From positions 26,484-90,483 of the forward strand of contig NAUB01000034.1 in assembly GCA_003676145.1 (NCBI GenBank): a stretch of DNA of 64,000 nucleotides. Direction: 5' to 3'. Shown here piece by piece: positions 56,084-64,000 of the stretch. Below the pieces are notes generated by a model. It had not been told where the DNA came from, searched no databases, and worked only from the letters and a program-made list of their open reading frames with translations. The stretch's first letter is position 1. Every line of letters starts with the position of its first letter. The position numbers and the translations under genes were made by a program. Source of the stretch: a gamma proteobacterium symbiont of Stewartia floridana (lineage in GTDB: Bacteria > Pseudomonadota > Gammaproteobacteria > Chromatiales > Chromatiaceae).

Positions 56084-57088
56084 ATGAATAAGAGAGCCAG
56101 TCGCCTGCTGCCGGCCATACTGATCGGAGTTTTCGTCACAGGTGAAACCTATGCCGCCACGGAGTGGAACGTTTCCCTGTGGGGAAAACGTCGCGCCTTT
56201 ACCGAGAATGTGGAAAAACTGGCTGAATTGGTCGAAGCAAAGACCAAAGGCGAGTTCAAACTGAACATCTCCTACGGTGGCCTCTCAAAATCCCGCGAAA
56301 ACCTGGATGGCATCTCCATTGGCGCTTTTGAAATGGCCCAGTTCTGCTCCTTCTACCACACCGCAAAAAACCCCAGCATCACAGTGACCGAACTACCCTT
56401 TTCCCGCACCCTTTCGCTGGCCAGGGTTTCTGAAATCTACACAGAAGTCTTCAAACACCCTATTGTGAAAAAAGATCTGGCTCGCTGGAATGCCACTCTG
56501 CTGATGCCTACCCCGCTGCCGCAATACAATATCGTCAGCAAAGGGGATGCCATACAGGGATTGGCGGACTTCAAGGGGCTCAGGGTGCGCGGCCCAGGCG
56601 GCATCATGGGAGTACTGGGTAAGTTGGGTGCCGTCAAAACCGGCGTACCCTTCTCAGAAGTACGTCAATCCATGGACTCTGGTGTGATTGATGCCGCCTC
56701 CTTCGCGCCTCACGCCCATCTGGCCACGAAATCCTTCAAGGTGGGCAAGTGGTATACCACCAATCTCAATCTCGGCTCGGCCAACTGCCCGGTAGTCGTC
56801 AATACCGACGCACTGAATAGTTTGAAGCCGGCTCATCGTGACGCGTTGCTCGGCTCGGTGGATGAGGCATTGGCCTTCTATGTAAAGAACTATGAAGAGA
56901 ATACCACTGGCAAATATCAGAAAGCTGTCGCAGACGAAGGGCTCACCAAGGTCACCTTCACTCAGGCGCAGACCGAAGAACTGAACAAATTGTCAGAATC
57001 GGTGAGAGCGGAATGGATCAAAAAATATGCCGGCAAATTTGATTCCCAGGCACTCTTCGATTTCACCGCCGAGCTGTTTGAGAAATAG
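56084..57088 (+). CDS. dctP: TRAP transporter solute-binding protein DctP
   Basis: A 334-residue periplasmic binding protein with a signal peptide (ILIGVFVTGETYAATEW). ISIGAFEMAQFCSFYH, FKGLRVRGPGG and the Arg-containing ligand region match DctP. CGGAGGAG six bases upstream supports ATG 56084. It binds an organic acid or related solute and delivers it to DctQM; the exact substrate is not clear. It is the first gene of a complete dctPQM operon. Confidence 0.92.
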   Translation: MNKRASRLLPAILIGVFVTGETYAATEWNVSLWGKRRAFTENVEKLAELVEAKTKGEFKLNISYGGLSKSRENLDGISIGAFEMAQFCSFYHTAKNPSITVTELPFSRTLSLARVSEIYTEVFKHPIVKKDLARWNATLLMPTPLPQYNIVSKGDAIQGLADFKGLRVRGPGGIMGVLGKLGAVKTGVPFSEVRQSMDSGVIDAASFAPHAHLATKSFKVGKWYTTNLNLGSANCPVVVNTDALNSLKPAHRDALLGSVDEALAFYVKNYEENTTGKYQKAVADEGLTKVTFTQAQTEELNKLSESVRAEWIKKYAGKFDSQALFDFTAELFEK

Positions 57089-57137
57089 CCAATTGGTAAA
57101 AACTGCACCACCGCCGATGTCTGGTTAGAGGTGGACC

Positions 57138-57770
57138 ATGTCCAATACAGCCACCATTCTGAATGACGAATCGCGATTGAGCCTGGCTGATCGCCTGTTC
57201 TTCAAACTGGAATCGTTACTCAATCTGATCGGCGGTATCACCATCTTTCTGTTGGTGATGCTCGCCACCATCAACGTACTCGGCCGATGGTTGTTCTCGA
57301 TGCCCATTGACGGCTATGTGGACTGGGTCGAGCAGGCGATGGCTTTTATCGCCTTTCTTGGCATCGCCTACACTAAGCGTCTCGGTGGCCACATACGCAT
57401 GGATATTCTGATTGGCCAGCTGCATGGACGTCTGCTCTGGTTTGCCGAACTGGTTTCGGTGGTGCTTATGTTGCTGGTCACCCTGGTGCTGATCTATGGC
57501 TCCTACCTACATTTCTGGCGGGCCTACGATATTGGCGACTCATCGTTGGATATCAACCTGCCCACCTGGCCAGCCAAGCTGGTGGTGCCTTTTGCACTCA
57601 GTGTCCTGGCATTACGTCTGATCCTGCAGATCTGGGGCTACGCCAGGGCCTTTAAAGTGGGTGGTGAGCAGCCCATAGCCGTACCGTTGATCGAGAACGC
57701 AGCCACTGTTGCAGCCAAGGAGGCTGAATCGGTGATGGGAGATATCGAAGGCAGCAGGGATCGCTCATGA
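57138..57770 (+). CDS. dctQ: TRAP transporter small permease DctQ
   Basis: A 210-residue protein with four predicted helices and the DctQ motif VNVLGRWLF..GYVDWVEQAMAFIAFLGIAYTKRLGGHIRMDIL. It ends with a short charged tail. AGAGG precedes its ATG. Its stop overlaps dctM by four bases (ATGA). Confidence 0.92.
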   Translation: MSNTATILNDESRLSLADRLFFKLESLLNLIGGITIFLLVMLATINVLGRWLFSMPIDGYVDWVEQAMAFIAFLGIAYTKRLGGHIRMDILIGQLHGRLLWFAELVSVVLMLLVTLVLIYGSYLHFWRAYDIGDSSLDINLPTWPAKLVVPFALSVLALRLILQIWGYARAFKVGGEQPIAVPLIENAATVAAKEAESVMGDIEGSRDRS

Positions 57771-59173
57771 GTCTGTTTGAAAGCATGGCCAACATGGATC
57801 CGATCAACATCGGTCTATGGGTGACCGGTGCGATGCTGTTTTTTGTGGTGATCGGTGTGCGGGTTGCCTTTGCTGCCGCGCTGGCCGGTTTTCTCGGTCT
57901 GTTGTGGATCTTTAGCGCCAAGCTTGGATTTGAGAAAGGCTTCGGCGTGGCCGTCAAAATGGCGGGTACCATTCCCCACTCCAAGGTCTCCACCCTCGCA
58001 CTCTCTCTGATACCCACTTTCATCCTGATCGGGTTCCTGGCCTATCATGCCGGTTTGACCCGGGCCCTGTTCGAGGCGGCAAAACGCTGGCTCGGCTGGC
58101 TGCCCGGTGGTATGGGCGTGGCAACTGTATTCTCCACAGCGGGGTTTGCCGCCGTCTCCGGCGCCTCAGTGGCCACATCCGCAGTATTTGCCCGCATCGC
58201 AGTGCCTGAAATGCTTAAACTGGGCTACGACAAGCGCTTCGCTGCGGGAGTGGTCGCTGCCGGCGGCACCCTGGCATCGCTGATTCCGCCCTCGGCAATC
58301 CTGGTGATCTACGCAATCATTGTGGAGCAGGATGTGGGCGCACTGTTGATGGCCGGCTTCCTGCCTGGGGCAGTCTCGGCACTGATTTACGGTGGTCTGG
58401 TCATTCTACTCGCCAAGACCCGTAAGAATTTTGGTCCGCCGATCACCGGCTTCAGCTGGAAGCAGCGTTTTCAATCTCTCCCCGGGGCACTGCCGATCTT
58501 TTTTGTCATCGCGATTATTATCATTTGCATCTATGGCGGCGTGGGCACACCCACAGAGGCGGGTGCGCTGGGCGCCTTCGTGATCCTCTGCATGGCACTC
58601 TACCGGGGAGCGCGTTGGCCGGAAGTGAAAAACTCACTGATGGAGACGGCCAAGTTGACGGTGATGATATTCACCATCATCTGGGGAGTATTGCTGTATG
58701 TGAGATTCCTCGGCTTTGCCGATCTGCCAAGCGCCTTTTCAGACTGGATCGTCAGTCTGGAACAGAGCCCGATGCTTACCCTGCTGCTGATTCTCTGTGC
58801 CTATGCGATACTCGGTATGTTCATGGATGCCATCGGCATGCTGCTGTTGACGCTGCCTGTGGTCTACCCTGCCGTGATCGCCCTGAATGGCGGTGAGGCG
58901 GTCACCGCAGCGGAATCCGCATTTGGTGTATCCGGGGTAGGTTGCTCCATCTGGTTTGGCATCATCGTGGTAAAAATGGCGGAACTCTGTCTGATCACCC
59001 CACCGATCGGACTGAACTGCTTTGTGGTCGCAGGCGTACGACCTGAATGTACGGTTCAGGATGTATTCCGTGGATGCACCCCCTTTTTTGTTGCTGATGT
59101 CGTCACCATCGGCACCCTGATCGCCTTTCCAAAAATAGTGCTCTGGCTCCCCAGCCTGATCGGCTACGCATGA
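57767..59173 (+). CDS. dctM: TRAP transporter large permease DctM
   Basis: A 468-residue protein with about twelve helices. The motif GVATVFSTAGFAAVSGASVATSAVFARIAVPEMLKLGYDKRFAAGVVAAGGTLASLIPPS is the DctM signature. It uses a Na+ gradient to bring in the substrate held by DctP. It is coupled to dctQ. Confidence 0.94.
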   Translation: MSLFESMANMDPINIGLWVTGAMLFFVVIGVRVAFAAALAGFLGLLWIFSAKLGFEKGFGVAVKMAGTIPHSKVSTLALSLIPTFILIGFLAYHAGLTRALFEAAKRWLGWLPGGMGVATVFSTAGFAAVSGASVATSAVFARIAVPEMLKLGYDKRFAAGVVAAGGTLASLIPPSAILVIYAIIVEQDVGALLMAGFLPGAVSALIYGGLVILLAKTRKNFGPPITGFSWKQRFQSLPGALPIFFVIAIIIICIYGGVGTPTEAGALGAFVILCMALYRGARWPEVKNSLMETAKLTVMIFTIIWGVLLYVRFLGFADLPSAFSDWIVSLEQSPMLTLLLILCAYAILGMFMDAIGMLLLTLPVVYPAVIALNGGEAVTAAESAFGVSGVGCSIWFGIIVVKMAELCLITPPIGLNCFVVAGVRPECTVQDVFRGCTPFFVADVVTIGTLIAFPKIVLWLPSLIGYA

Positions 59174-59481
59174 CCTGCGCCCCCTTTGCCAGACACAGCG
59201 GATCGATCTCTGACTCACGCTGGCCTGGTTGCCTAGCCTAAGGCCTGACCCACACTACTATCCCGATAACAGCCACAAAATTGAAGGTTAGGTCTTTTTA
59301 TCGGTGATGCTCTGCTCAAAATCATGAATGTATCAGTGACAACAACACCCTATACTATAATCACTTAGGACCTGCCACATGGATATCTCAGCTTTGGTGC
59401 AACAGGAAGCAGATGATTGCAGTAACAGACCCAACAAGTGACGCAGATCGGAAATCTGCAGCATTCGCCAACGAACGAGCC
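59174..59481. other. Intergenic region after the TRAP operon
   Basis: About 300 bases with no open frame of coding character and no clear terminator. The palindromic element follows at 59482. Confidence 0.45.
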
Positions 59482-59535
59482 AGGGCCTGTTAACACTAAT
59501 CCAATTGGCCGATTGGATTAGTGTTAACAGGCCCT
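59482..59535. repeat. Perfect palindromic element of the AGGGCCTGTTAAC family
   Basis: 24-base arms (59482-59505 and 59512-59535) pair perfectly around a 6-base centre TGGCCG. The left arm begins AGGGCCTGTTAACACTAATC. It has the same arms as the elements at 26648 and 63732 but a different, very short centre. It lies between the dctM and phospholipase D genes. Confidence 0.9.
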
Positions 59536-59631
59536 AATTGTCTCGATTTATTTATTGGATCCGAAGGTTTCAGAGAGTATCGGGAATAAGGTCTATTTAA
59601 ACAGTCTTCAGTTAGTTTAGAAATCAACATC

Positions 59632-61128
59632 ATGTATTTGTCTGTAAAACGTCTAAAGCAGATCGCAAAACGCTGCACTCAAATCGTACCGTTTCTTGTA
59701 ATCTCCCTGTCGTTGCACGCCAGCATTCTGGAGCATATGGATGCACTGAGCCAACACTATCCGGGGCAGAGTGGTGTCTATATTCTGGAAAAAGGTGAAG
59801 AGTCACTGTTAACCCGGGCATGGCTCACCGACTCCGCACAGAAAACCATCGACGTACAATATTTTATCTGGAGCACGGATAATATCGGCACACTTGCCAG
59901 TGAGGCGCTTCTCAGCGCCGCTGAACGTGGCGTCAGAGTCAGGGTGATAGTCGATGATCTGTTGATCGATGCCGATCCGGAGACACTGCTCTCTCTCGAT
60001 GCACACCCCAACATCCAGATCAAAATCTATAATCCGCTCCACTCAGTCGGCAGAGGAACACTGTCACAGCTCTGGCATCTGATCACAGACTTTCGCGACT
60101 CCAATCAGCGCATGCATGACAAAGTCGTAATCTATGACCAGGCCATTGCGATCACCGGTGGGCGCAACATGGCCGATGAGTACTATGATTACGACCATAC
60201 CTATAACTTTCGTGATCGGGATGTCATGGTTGCCGGTTCCGTGCTACCCAGAATACAGGAGAGTTTCAACAGCTTTTGGCAACATCCTCTGTCAGTATCG
60301 CTAACTGAACTGCTTGCGGAAGAGAAGCGTGATTTGACCACCGAGCAGGTCGGAAGCTATACCGAATGGCTCCACCGATATGCCAGTGATCCACTCAATT
60401 TCGCACCTGAGATTCGCATCGCAATCACCAATATGGCGACACGGGTCGAGCAGATTTTCACGCAACTGCACTGGACGGAGGTGGACTACCTCCACGACAT
60501 TCCGGGTAAAAACAACCAACGCAACAACCTGGGCGGTGGCGGCCAAACCACAGCATCGTTGATTGAACTGCTTTCCAGGGCTGAGAAAGAGGTTCTCATA
60601 GAGAGCCCCTATCTGATCATGCCGGAAGGCGGTTTTGATTTTTTTTCCGGGCTTTTGACAAAAGGGGTGAAGGTTGCCATCGTCACCAACTCCCTGGCCT
60701 CAACCGATAACCTACAAGCCTACTCCGGCTATCATAAACAGAAACAGAAACTCCTGGATCTCGGAATCAGCATCTACGAATTCAAACCCAACCCAGGTAT
60801 ACACCGCCAACTCATCGACCGATACGAGCAGCTTGGCAAAACCTCTCCCATCTTCGCCTTACACGCCAAATCTTTGGTCATTGACGGTCAAATAACCTAT
60901 ATAGGCACCTTCAACTTCGATCCCAGATCGGCAAATCTCAACACTGAAGTGGGTGTCGTGATAGATGATTCGAAAATTGCACATCAGGTTGCTCAAGCGA
61001 TTCGCAGGGATATGCAGCCAGAAAACAGCTGGGACGCCTCGGTCGACATTGACCAGCAAGGGGTTGGTTTCCTGAAAAGATTGCAAGTCGACTTGTGGAG
61101 CCTATTACCATTGGACCCTATACTCTGA
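59632..61128 (+). CDS. Phospholipase D-family protein, ClsC-like cardiolipin synthase
   Basis: A 498-residue protein with a hydrophobic N-terminus (about 18-32). Two HKD motifs are present: H162-x-K164-x4-D169 (HDKVVIYD..GGRN) and H411-x-K413-x4-D418 (HAKSLVID..GTFNFDPRS). The spacing and the phrase TIDVQYFIWSTDNIG fit the ClsC type, which makes cardiolipin from phosphatidylethanolamine and phosphatidylglycerol. Neighbouring promoter signals are not clear. Confidence 0.88.
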   Translation: MYLSVKRLKQIAKRCTQIVPFLVISLSLHASILEHMDALSQHYPGQSGVYILEKGEESLLTRAWLTDSAQKTIDVQYFIWSTDNIGTLASEALLSAAERGVRVRVIVDDLLIDADPETLLSLDAHPNIQIKIYNPLHSVGRGTLSQLWHLITDFRDSNQRMHDKVVIYDQAIAITGGRNMADEYYDYDHTYNFRDRDVMVAGSVLPRIQESFNSFWQHPLSVSLTELLAEEKRDLTTEQVGSYTEWLHRYASDPLNFAPEIRIAITNMATRVEQIFTQLHWTEVDYLHDIPGKNNQRNNLGGGGQTTASLIELLSRAEKEVLIESPYLIMPEGGFDFFSGLLTKGVKVAIVTNSLASTDNLQAYSGYHKQKQKLLDLGISIYEFKPNPGIHRQLIDRYEQLGKTSPIFALHAKSLVIDGQITYIGTFNFDPRSANLNTEVGVVIDDSKIAHQVAQAIRRDMQPENSWDASVDIDQQGVGFLKRLQVDLWSLLPLDPIL

Positions 61129-61551
61129 AGGATTCAGGCTTCAGATGACCTGACTTGCTCAGATCTGTTTATCTATTAATCCGGCGACCAAGTATGTCGG
61201 GTTCAGGGGTTCAAGCAGGCACCTTTCCTCAATGATTATGAAATGAGCAAAACCGTGGCAGAGTCGGATATTACCGATATCAGGCAGAGCTTAAAAAGAC
61301 CCAAGTGACATATTTTCCTCCAGAATCCAGGTGGTTAACCACCATTTAAGCGCTCCACCGGAATTTAACGAAGCAAACAGAGAACCCTGCCTACCCTGAG
61401 ACGGCTTAATAACCACACGAAAACCGTGTGACTTTAGTGCCATTCAAGCTATCCTTAAAAACCATGCAGTCTTAAATATCCCTGACCGTTTCAGATGATG
61501 ATGACGTCGTTCCCGGCAGATTCACAACAGACCTTAAGGACAACCAAAACA
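61129..61551. other. Intergenic region before the Q/N-rich protein gene
   Basis: About 420 bases. A CACACG-AAAAC-CGTGTG hairpin lies near 61417. No gene or clear terminator seen. Confidence 0.45.
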
Positions 61552-62523
61552 ATGAAGCCTTTAACCTATATGCTGCTGCCTCTGCTGTATAGCCTGACCC
61601 TGACAGCACAGACGCAGGGCCTGAAGTATGTGCCACTGCAGGAAAACGGCACCACCACCGCCTATGTATCAGTACCCGAGCGCTTCAATTGCAATGTCAA
61701 CATACCCGATACACCAACAGCGCTGTGTGCCGCTGGTGGCTATATCTATCATCTGCATGGCGCCTTCATCTCGAACCCTGTTGATCCAGAACAGTATTTC
61801 AATAATCTGTTACAACAGGTCAGCGCTGAAAACCCCAATGCCAATATCGAGAATCGTTACAGAATATCGAGCATATCCCAATATGTAACACAGCGGGATG
61901 CCAACCTGCTGTTCCGTTATGGACAGCAGGTCGTGACCTTTGGTTTCGATGTGGTGGACAAGCAGGACAACCAGAAAAGCTCTGCAGCAGTGACAGTCAG
62001 CTCACTCCCCAACAACGGGGCTCCTGTAACAATCGTGCAGCTGTATGGCGTTACTGTGCCTCTGTCTGAATCCCACGACTATTCGCAGATTCAGAATGAG
62101 CTGGTGCGGTTTGCTCAATCCTATCAGTATGACCAGAACTGGTTGCAGGCAGCCAATGCCCAACATCTTCAGTTCCAGGGCAACCTGAGTGCAAAAAACC
62201 GCGCCTTCCAGCAGAGCCAGCAACAGATACACCAATCGAACATGGATGCACTGGATAGAAGTCATAACAGTTACATGGAACGCAGTGCGGCTTCGGATCG
62301 CTCTCAGAGCGCCTACATTGATTCCATCCATGAAAGACAGCAACTGGTTGATCCCACCACGGGTACAAGATACGAAGCTGACGGATACTACGACTACAAC
62401 TATGTCAATCCGAACGACTCAAGCATCTACTACCGGACCAATGACCCAACGGCCAACCCCAATATAAACAACAACCAGGGTGAAGATTACCAACTGCTAC
62501 AGGAGAACAATGCCGGCTGGTAG
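61552..62523 (+). CDS. Secreted Q/N-rich protein of unknown function
   Basis: A 323-residue protein from ATG 61552 with the signal peptide MKPLTYMLLPLLYSLTLTAQTQG. The middle (about 25-200) has mixed secondary structure. From about 200 to 270 it is a Gln/Ser/Asn-rich helix (QQSQQQIHQSNMDALDRSHN). The end (about 275-323), VDPTTGTRYEADGYYDYNYVN.. with ..NPNINNN, resembles the conserved C-terminus seen in many uncharacterised bacterial secreted proteins. The domain family is not recognised with confidence. No strong RBS; the upstream extension to 61495 is unlikely. Confidence 0.6.
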   Translation: MKPLTYMLLPLLYSLTLTAQTQGLKYVPLQENGTTTAYVSVPERFNCNVNIPDTPTALCAAGGYIYHLHGAFISNPVDPEQYFNNLLQQVSAENPNANIENRYRISSISQYVTQRDANLLFRYGQQVVTFGFDVVDKQDNQKSSAAVTVSSLPNNGAPVTIVQLYGVTVPLSESHDYSQIQNELVRFAQSYQYDQNWLQAANAQHLQFQGNLSAKNRAFQQSQQQIHQSNMDALDRSHNSYMERSAASDRSQSAYIDSIHERQQLVDPTTGTRYEADGYYDYNYVNPNDSSIYYRTNDPTANPNINNNQGEDYQLLQENNAGW

Positions 62524-62579
62524 TTAGAACTCACCCGACCTCCGTATTAAGACGGATGGTGGCTCAGTAAGCGCCAACG

Positions 62580-62605
62580 CGCTTTGATAGTGTTTAATCA
62601 AAGCG
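62580..62605. repeat. Hairpin CGCTTTGAT/ATCAAAGCG
   Basis: Perfect 9-base arms (62580-62588 and 62597-62605) with an 8-base loop, between the Q/N-rich protein gene and panE. Followed by the larger inverted repeat. Confidence 0.65.
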
Positions 62606-62610
62606 TATTT

Positions 62611-62670
62611 GGTGGGGCATGGCCCCACCCTACCGTTATTTCAGGGTATAGGGTGGGGCCATGCCCCACC
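62611..62670. repeat. Double hairpin with self-palindromic arms
   Basis: The arms 62611-62632 and 62649-62670 pair perfectly over 22 bases around a 16-base centre. Each arm is itself near-palindromic (GGTGGGGC..GCCCCACC). This cruciform-prone repeat sits between convergent genes. Confidence 0.85.
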
Positions 62671-62752
62671 TGTCAGGGTTTGAGCAAGCACCATTAACTC
62701 TTTTATTAACCCGGAAGCCATGATCAGACCCTCCGAGCAACTTGCAGCCCAT

Positions 62753-62765
62753 AGGGCCTGTTAAC
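62753..62765. repeat. Half-site AGGGCCTGTTAAC supplying the panE stop
   Basis: An exact half-site. Its TTA (62761-62763) is, on the minus strand, the TAA stop codon of the panE gene. Confidence 0.75.
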
Positions 62766-63717
62766 ACGACCTATCTTTATCCTTCAATTGATTCACCAGC
62801 AATGCCTGAATCAGTGCTGAGATTGGCGCCTCTTTTCCCTGTCTGTCGCATCGCTCCACCACCACACCAGTGATGGCGTCCAGCTCCAATGGTCGTCCCT
62901 TCTCACGATCCACCAGCATGGAGGTCTTGATGGCATCGAACTGACAGATCAGCTGATACATTTCATCGATATCAGATCGCTGCAACTCAACACCATCAGC
63001 CTCAGCCGCAAGCGCCACCTCCTCCATCAACTGATAAACTGTGCGGGTCAGTACCGGATCGGTAGTCAGAGTGCGGGTATCCAGGCCGGTCAAGGCACTC
63101 AGCGGATTGACCCCGTTATTGATCAGCAGTTTTCGCCAAAGGGCTTTCTGCATGGCTTCACTCAATGTGGTTGGGATGCCGGCACGATTAAAACAGTCCG
63201 CCACACTTTTCAGATCCCGCTGTATTTCAGGATGGTCCTTGGCGCACTTCCAGGCACCCATGACGACTTGTGCCACACCGGTGGCCTCGATGACACCAGG
63301 GCGAATGATATGTCCGCCTATGCGTACCGCGAGTCCACCGATCGTTCGCTCACTGCCAATATGGGCAGCAATGGCGATCTCATTATCGACCCCATTCTGC
63401 AGTGACAACACTGGCGTAGTGGCACCGCTCAACCAGCTTTTGAGGTCCTGCATCACTGCCTCTGTTGCACCTGCCTTGATCGTAAGAATCAACAGGTCGA
63501 ACTCTTCTGCACGGTAACGATCAAGCAGACTCTGCTGGTCTATGGCATCGACCTTCGCCTGAAAATTGAATTCCGGATGGTGTACTGTCAGACCACTGTT
63601 TTGAAGTGCTCTCAGATGCTCCCCGCGTGCCATATAGAGAACCTGGTGACCGGCAGATTGCAAACGGGCCCCATAGTAACCACCAATACCGCCTGCACCG
63701 AGGATTAAAAACCGCAT
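62761..63717 (-). CDS. panE: 2-dehydropantoate 2-reductase (ketopantoate reductase)
   Basis: A 318-residue NADPH-dependent enzyme. The Rossmann motif GAGGIGGYYGARL, LQNGVDNE, and the catalytic-helix region KALWRKLLINNGVNPLSALTG are typical. It makes pantoate for vitamin B5 and coenzyme A. The C-terminal residues run into the repeat at 62753, and the stop codon lies in it, so the natural end may have been changed. A second repeat element starts 15 bases upstream of the start codon. Confidence 0.9.
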   Translation of the reverse strand: MRFLILGAGGIGGYYGARLQSAGHQVLYMARGEHLRALQNSGLTVHHPEFNFQAKVDAIDQQSLLDRYRAEEFDLLILTIKAGATEAVMQDLKSWLSGATTPVLSLQNGVDNEIAIAAHIGSERTIGGLAVRIGGHIIRPGVIEATGVAQVVMGAWKCAKDHPEIQRDLKSVADCFNRAGIPTTLSEAMQKALWRKLLINNGVNPLSALTGLDTRTLTTDPVLTRTVYQLMEEVALAAEADGVELQRSDIDEMYQLICQFDAIKTSMLVDREKGRPLELDAITGVVVERCDRQGKEAPISALIQALLVNQLKDKDRSC

Positions 63718-63731
63718 GGTCTCGACTTGCT

Positions 63732-64000
63732 AGGGCCTGTTAACACTAATCCAATACGCCCTGCTGGGTCTGTTTTTGTGTCCAGCAAGGCAGAATGAGC
63801 GCAGTGTAGTCATTCTACATGAGCGAATGATAACGCCGCTGGGCGCAAAAACAGACCCAGCCCCCTCTTCAACATCAATATGGGGGGTTGCGCCTGAAAA
63901 AGCGCCACTCGGCGTTGCTCGTCGCTCATTTGGAACAACCAAACTTCGCTCCTCGCGCCTTGATTGGCGCTTTTTCAGGCGCAACAGGGCGCATTGGATT
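63732..64000. mobile_element. MITE-like palindromic element, cut by the window edge
   Basis: The left terminal repeat (63732-63762, starting AGGGCCTGTTAACACTAATC and ending ACGCCCTG) is mirrored from 63985 on by CAGGGCGCATTGGATT, which runs off the window. Inside are two perfect inverted repeats: 63763-63778 with 63846-63861 (16 bases) and 63887-63907 with 63965-63985 (21 bases). No transposase is encoded; an open frame on the minus strand here is not a credible gene. This is a non-autonomous, hairpin-rich element probably about 290 bases long. Confidence 0.8.

Noticed and set aside
63730..63984. Minus-strand open frame of 84 codons at the window end
   Set aside because: It lies entirely within the repeat element, and a related decayed sequence at 41843 shows it is repeat DNA, not a gene.

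Overview
The window looks like chromosomal DNA from a free-living or symbiotic sulfur-oxidising gammaproteobacterium of the Chromatiales/Sedimenticola/Thiodiazotropha kind. I infer this from gene content, not from a marker gene. The evidence is a rhodanese-TusA-DsrE2 sulfur-relay cluster, a fused CysG, an SQR-like flavoprotein, a NarXL-type two-component pair, large c-di-GMP receptors and typical gammaproteobacterial housekeeping genes (cca, dinB, tadA, pldA, mltF, kefC, panE). No ribosomal RNA, CRISPR array, intact insertion sequence or prophage was seen.

Layout. 1-4 kb: the end of a FadL-like outer-membrane protein, the sulfur-relay operon (rhodanese, tusA, dsrE2, minus strand) and divergent cysG. 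3.5-9.6 kb (minus): a NarX-like kinase, a NarL-like regulator and a rhodanese, then an ATM1-type ABC exporter overlapping cca. 9.8-16.3 kb: an S24-type peptidase domain protein next to an RND membrane-fusion lipoprotein, a small HMA-like protein and an SQR-like flavoprotein, converging on the RND pump gene. 16.4-23.2 kb (minus): a 1821-residue membrane receptor (ABC_sub_bind, PAS/GAF array, GGDEF, degenerate EAL) followed by a bacteriohemerythrin. 23.3-25.6 kb: egtB-egtD for ergothioneine. 26-31.3 kb: a PmtA-like methyltransferase, an ATL DNA-repair protein, and an operon for a two-subunit molybdenum hydroxylase with its XdhC and MocA-like maturation factors.

32-44.6 kb: a secreted DUF6345-like protein with a possible clan CD peptidase His/Cys pair, dinB, TetR and membrane-protein genes, beta-carbonic anhydrase, LysE exporter, a divergent HxlR/MdaB-like pair with a GFA-family protein, and a KefF/KefC-type potassium efflux pair. 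A tRNA-Ser(CGA) follows. 45-54.7 kb: mltF, an inositol-phosphatase-family gene, pldA-tadA, a binding protein coupled to a second PAS-GGDEF-EAL protein, and a lone SGNH-hydrolase-like protein with a phage-tail-like N-terminus. 54.8-64 kb: a secreted protein that appears frameshifted, a dctPQM TRAP transporter operon, a ClsC-type phospholipase D, a Q/N-rich secreted protein and panE.

The strongest unexplained structure outside genes is a family of short palindromic, MITE-like elements built on the core AGGGCCTGTTAAC. Three near-complete members lie at about 26.65, 59.48 and 63.73 kb, with isolated half-sites elsewhere. The member running off the right edge contains nested hairpins. Other candidates for follow-up are the degenerate EAL on the giant receptor, the clan CD-like secreted protein, the phage-like SGNH protein and the frameshifted secreted gene.
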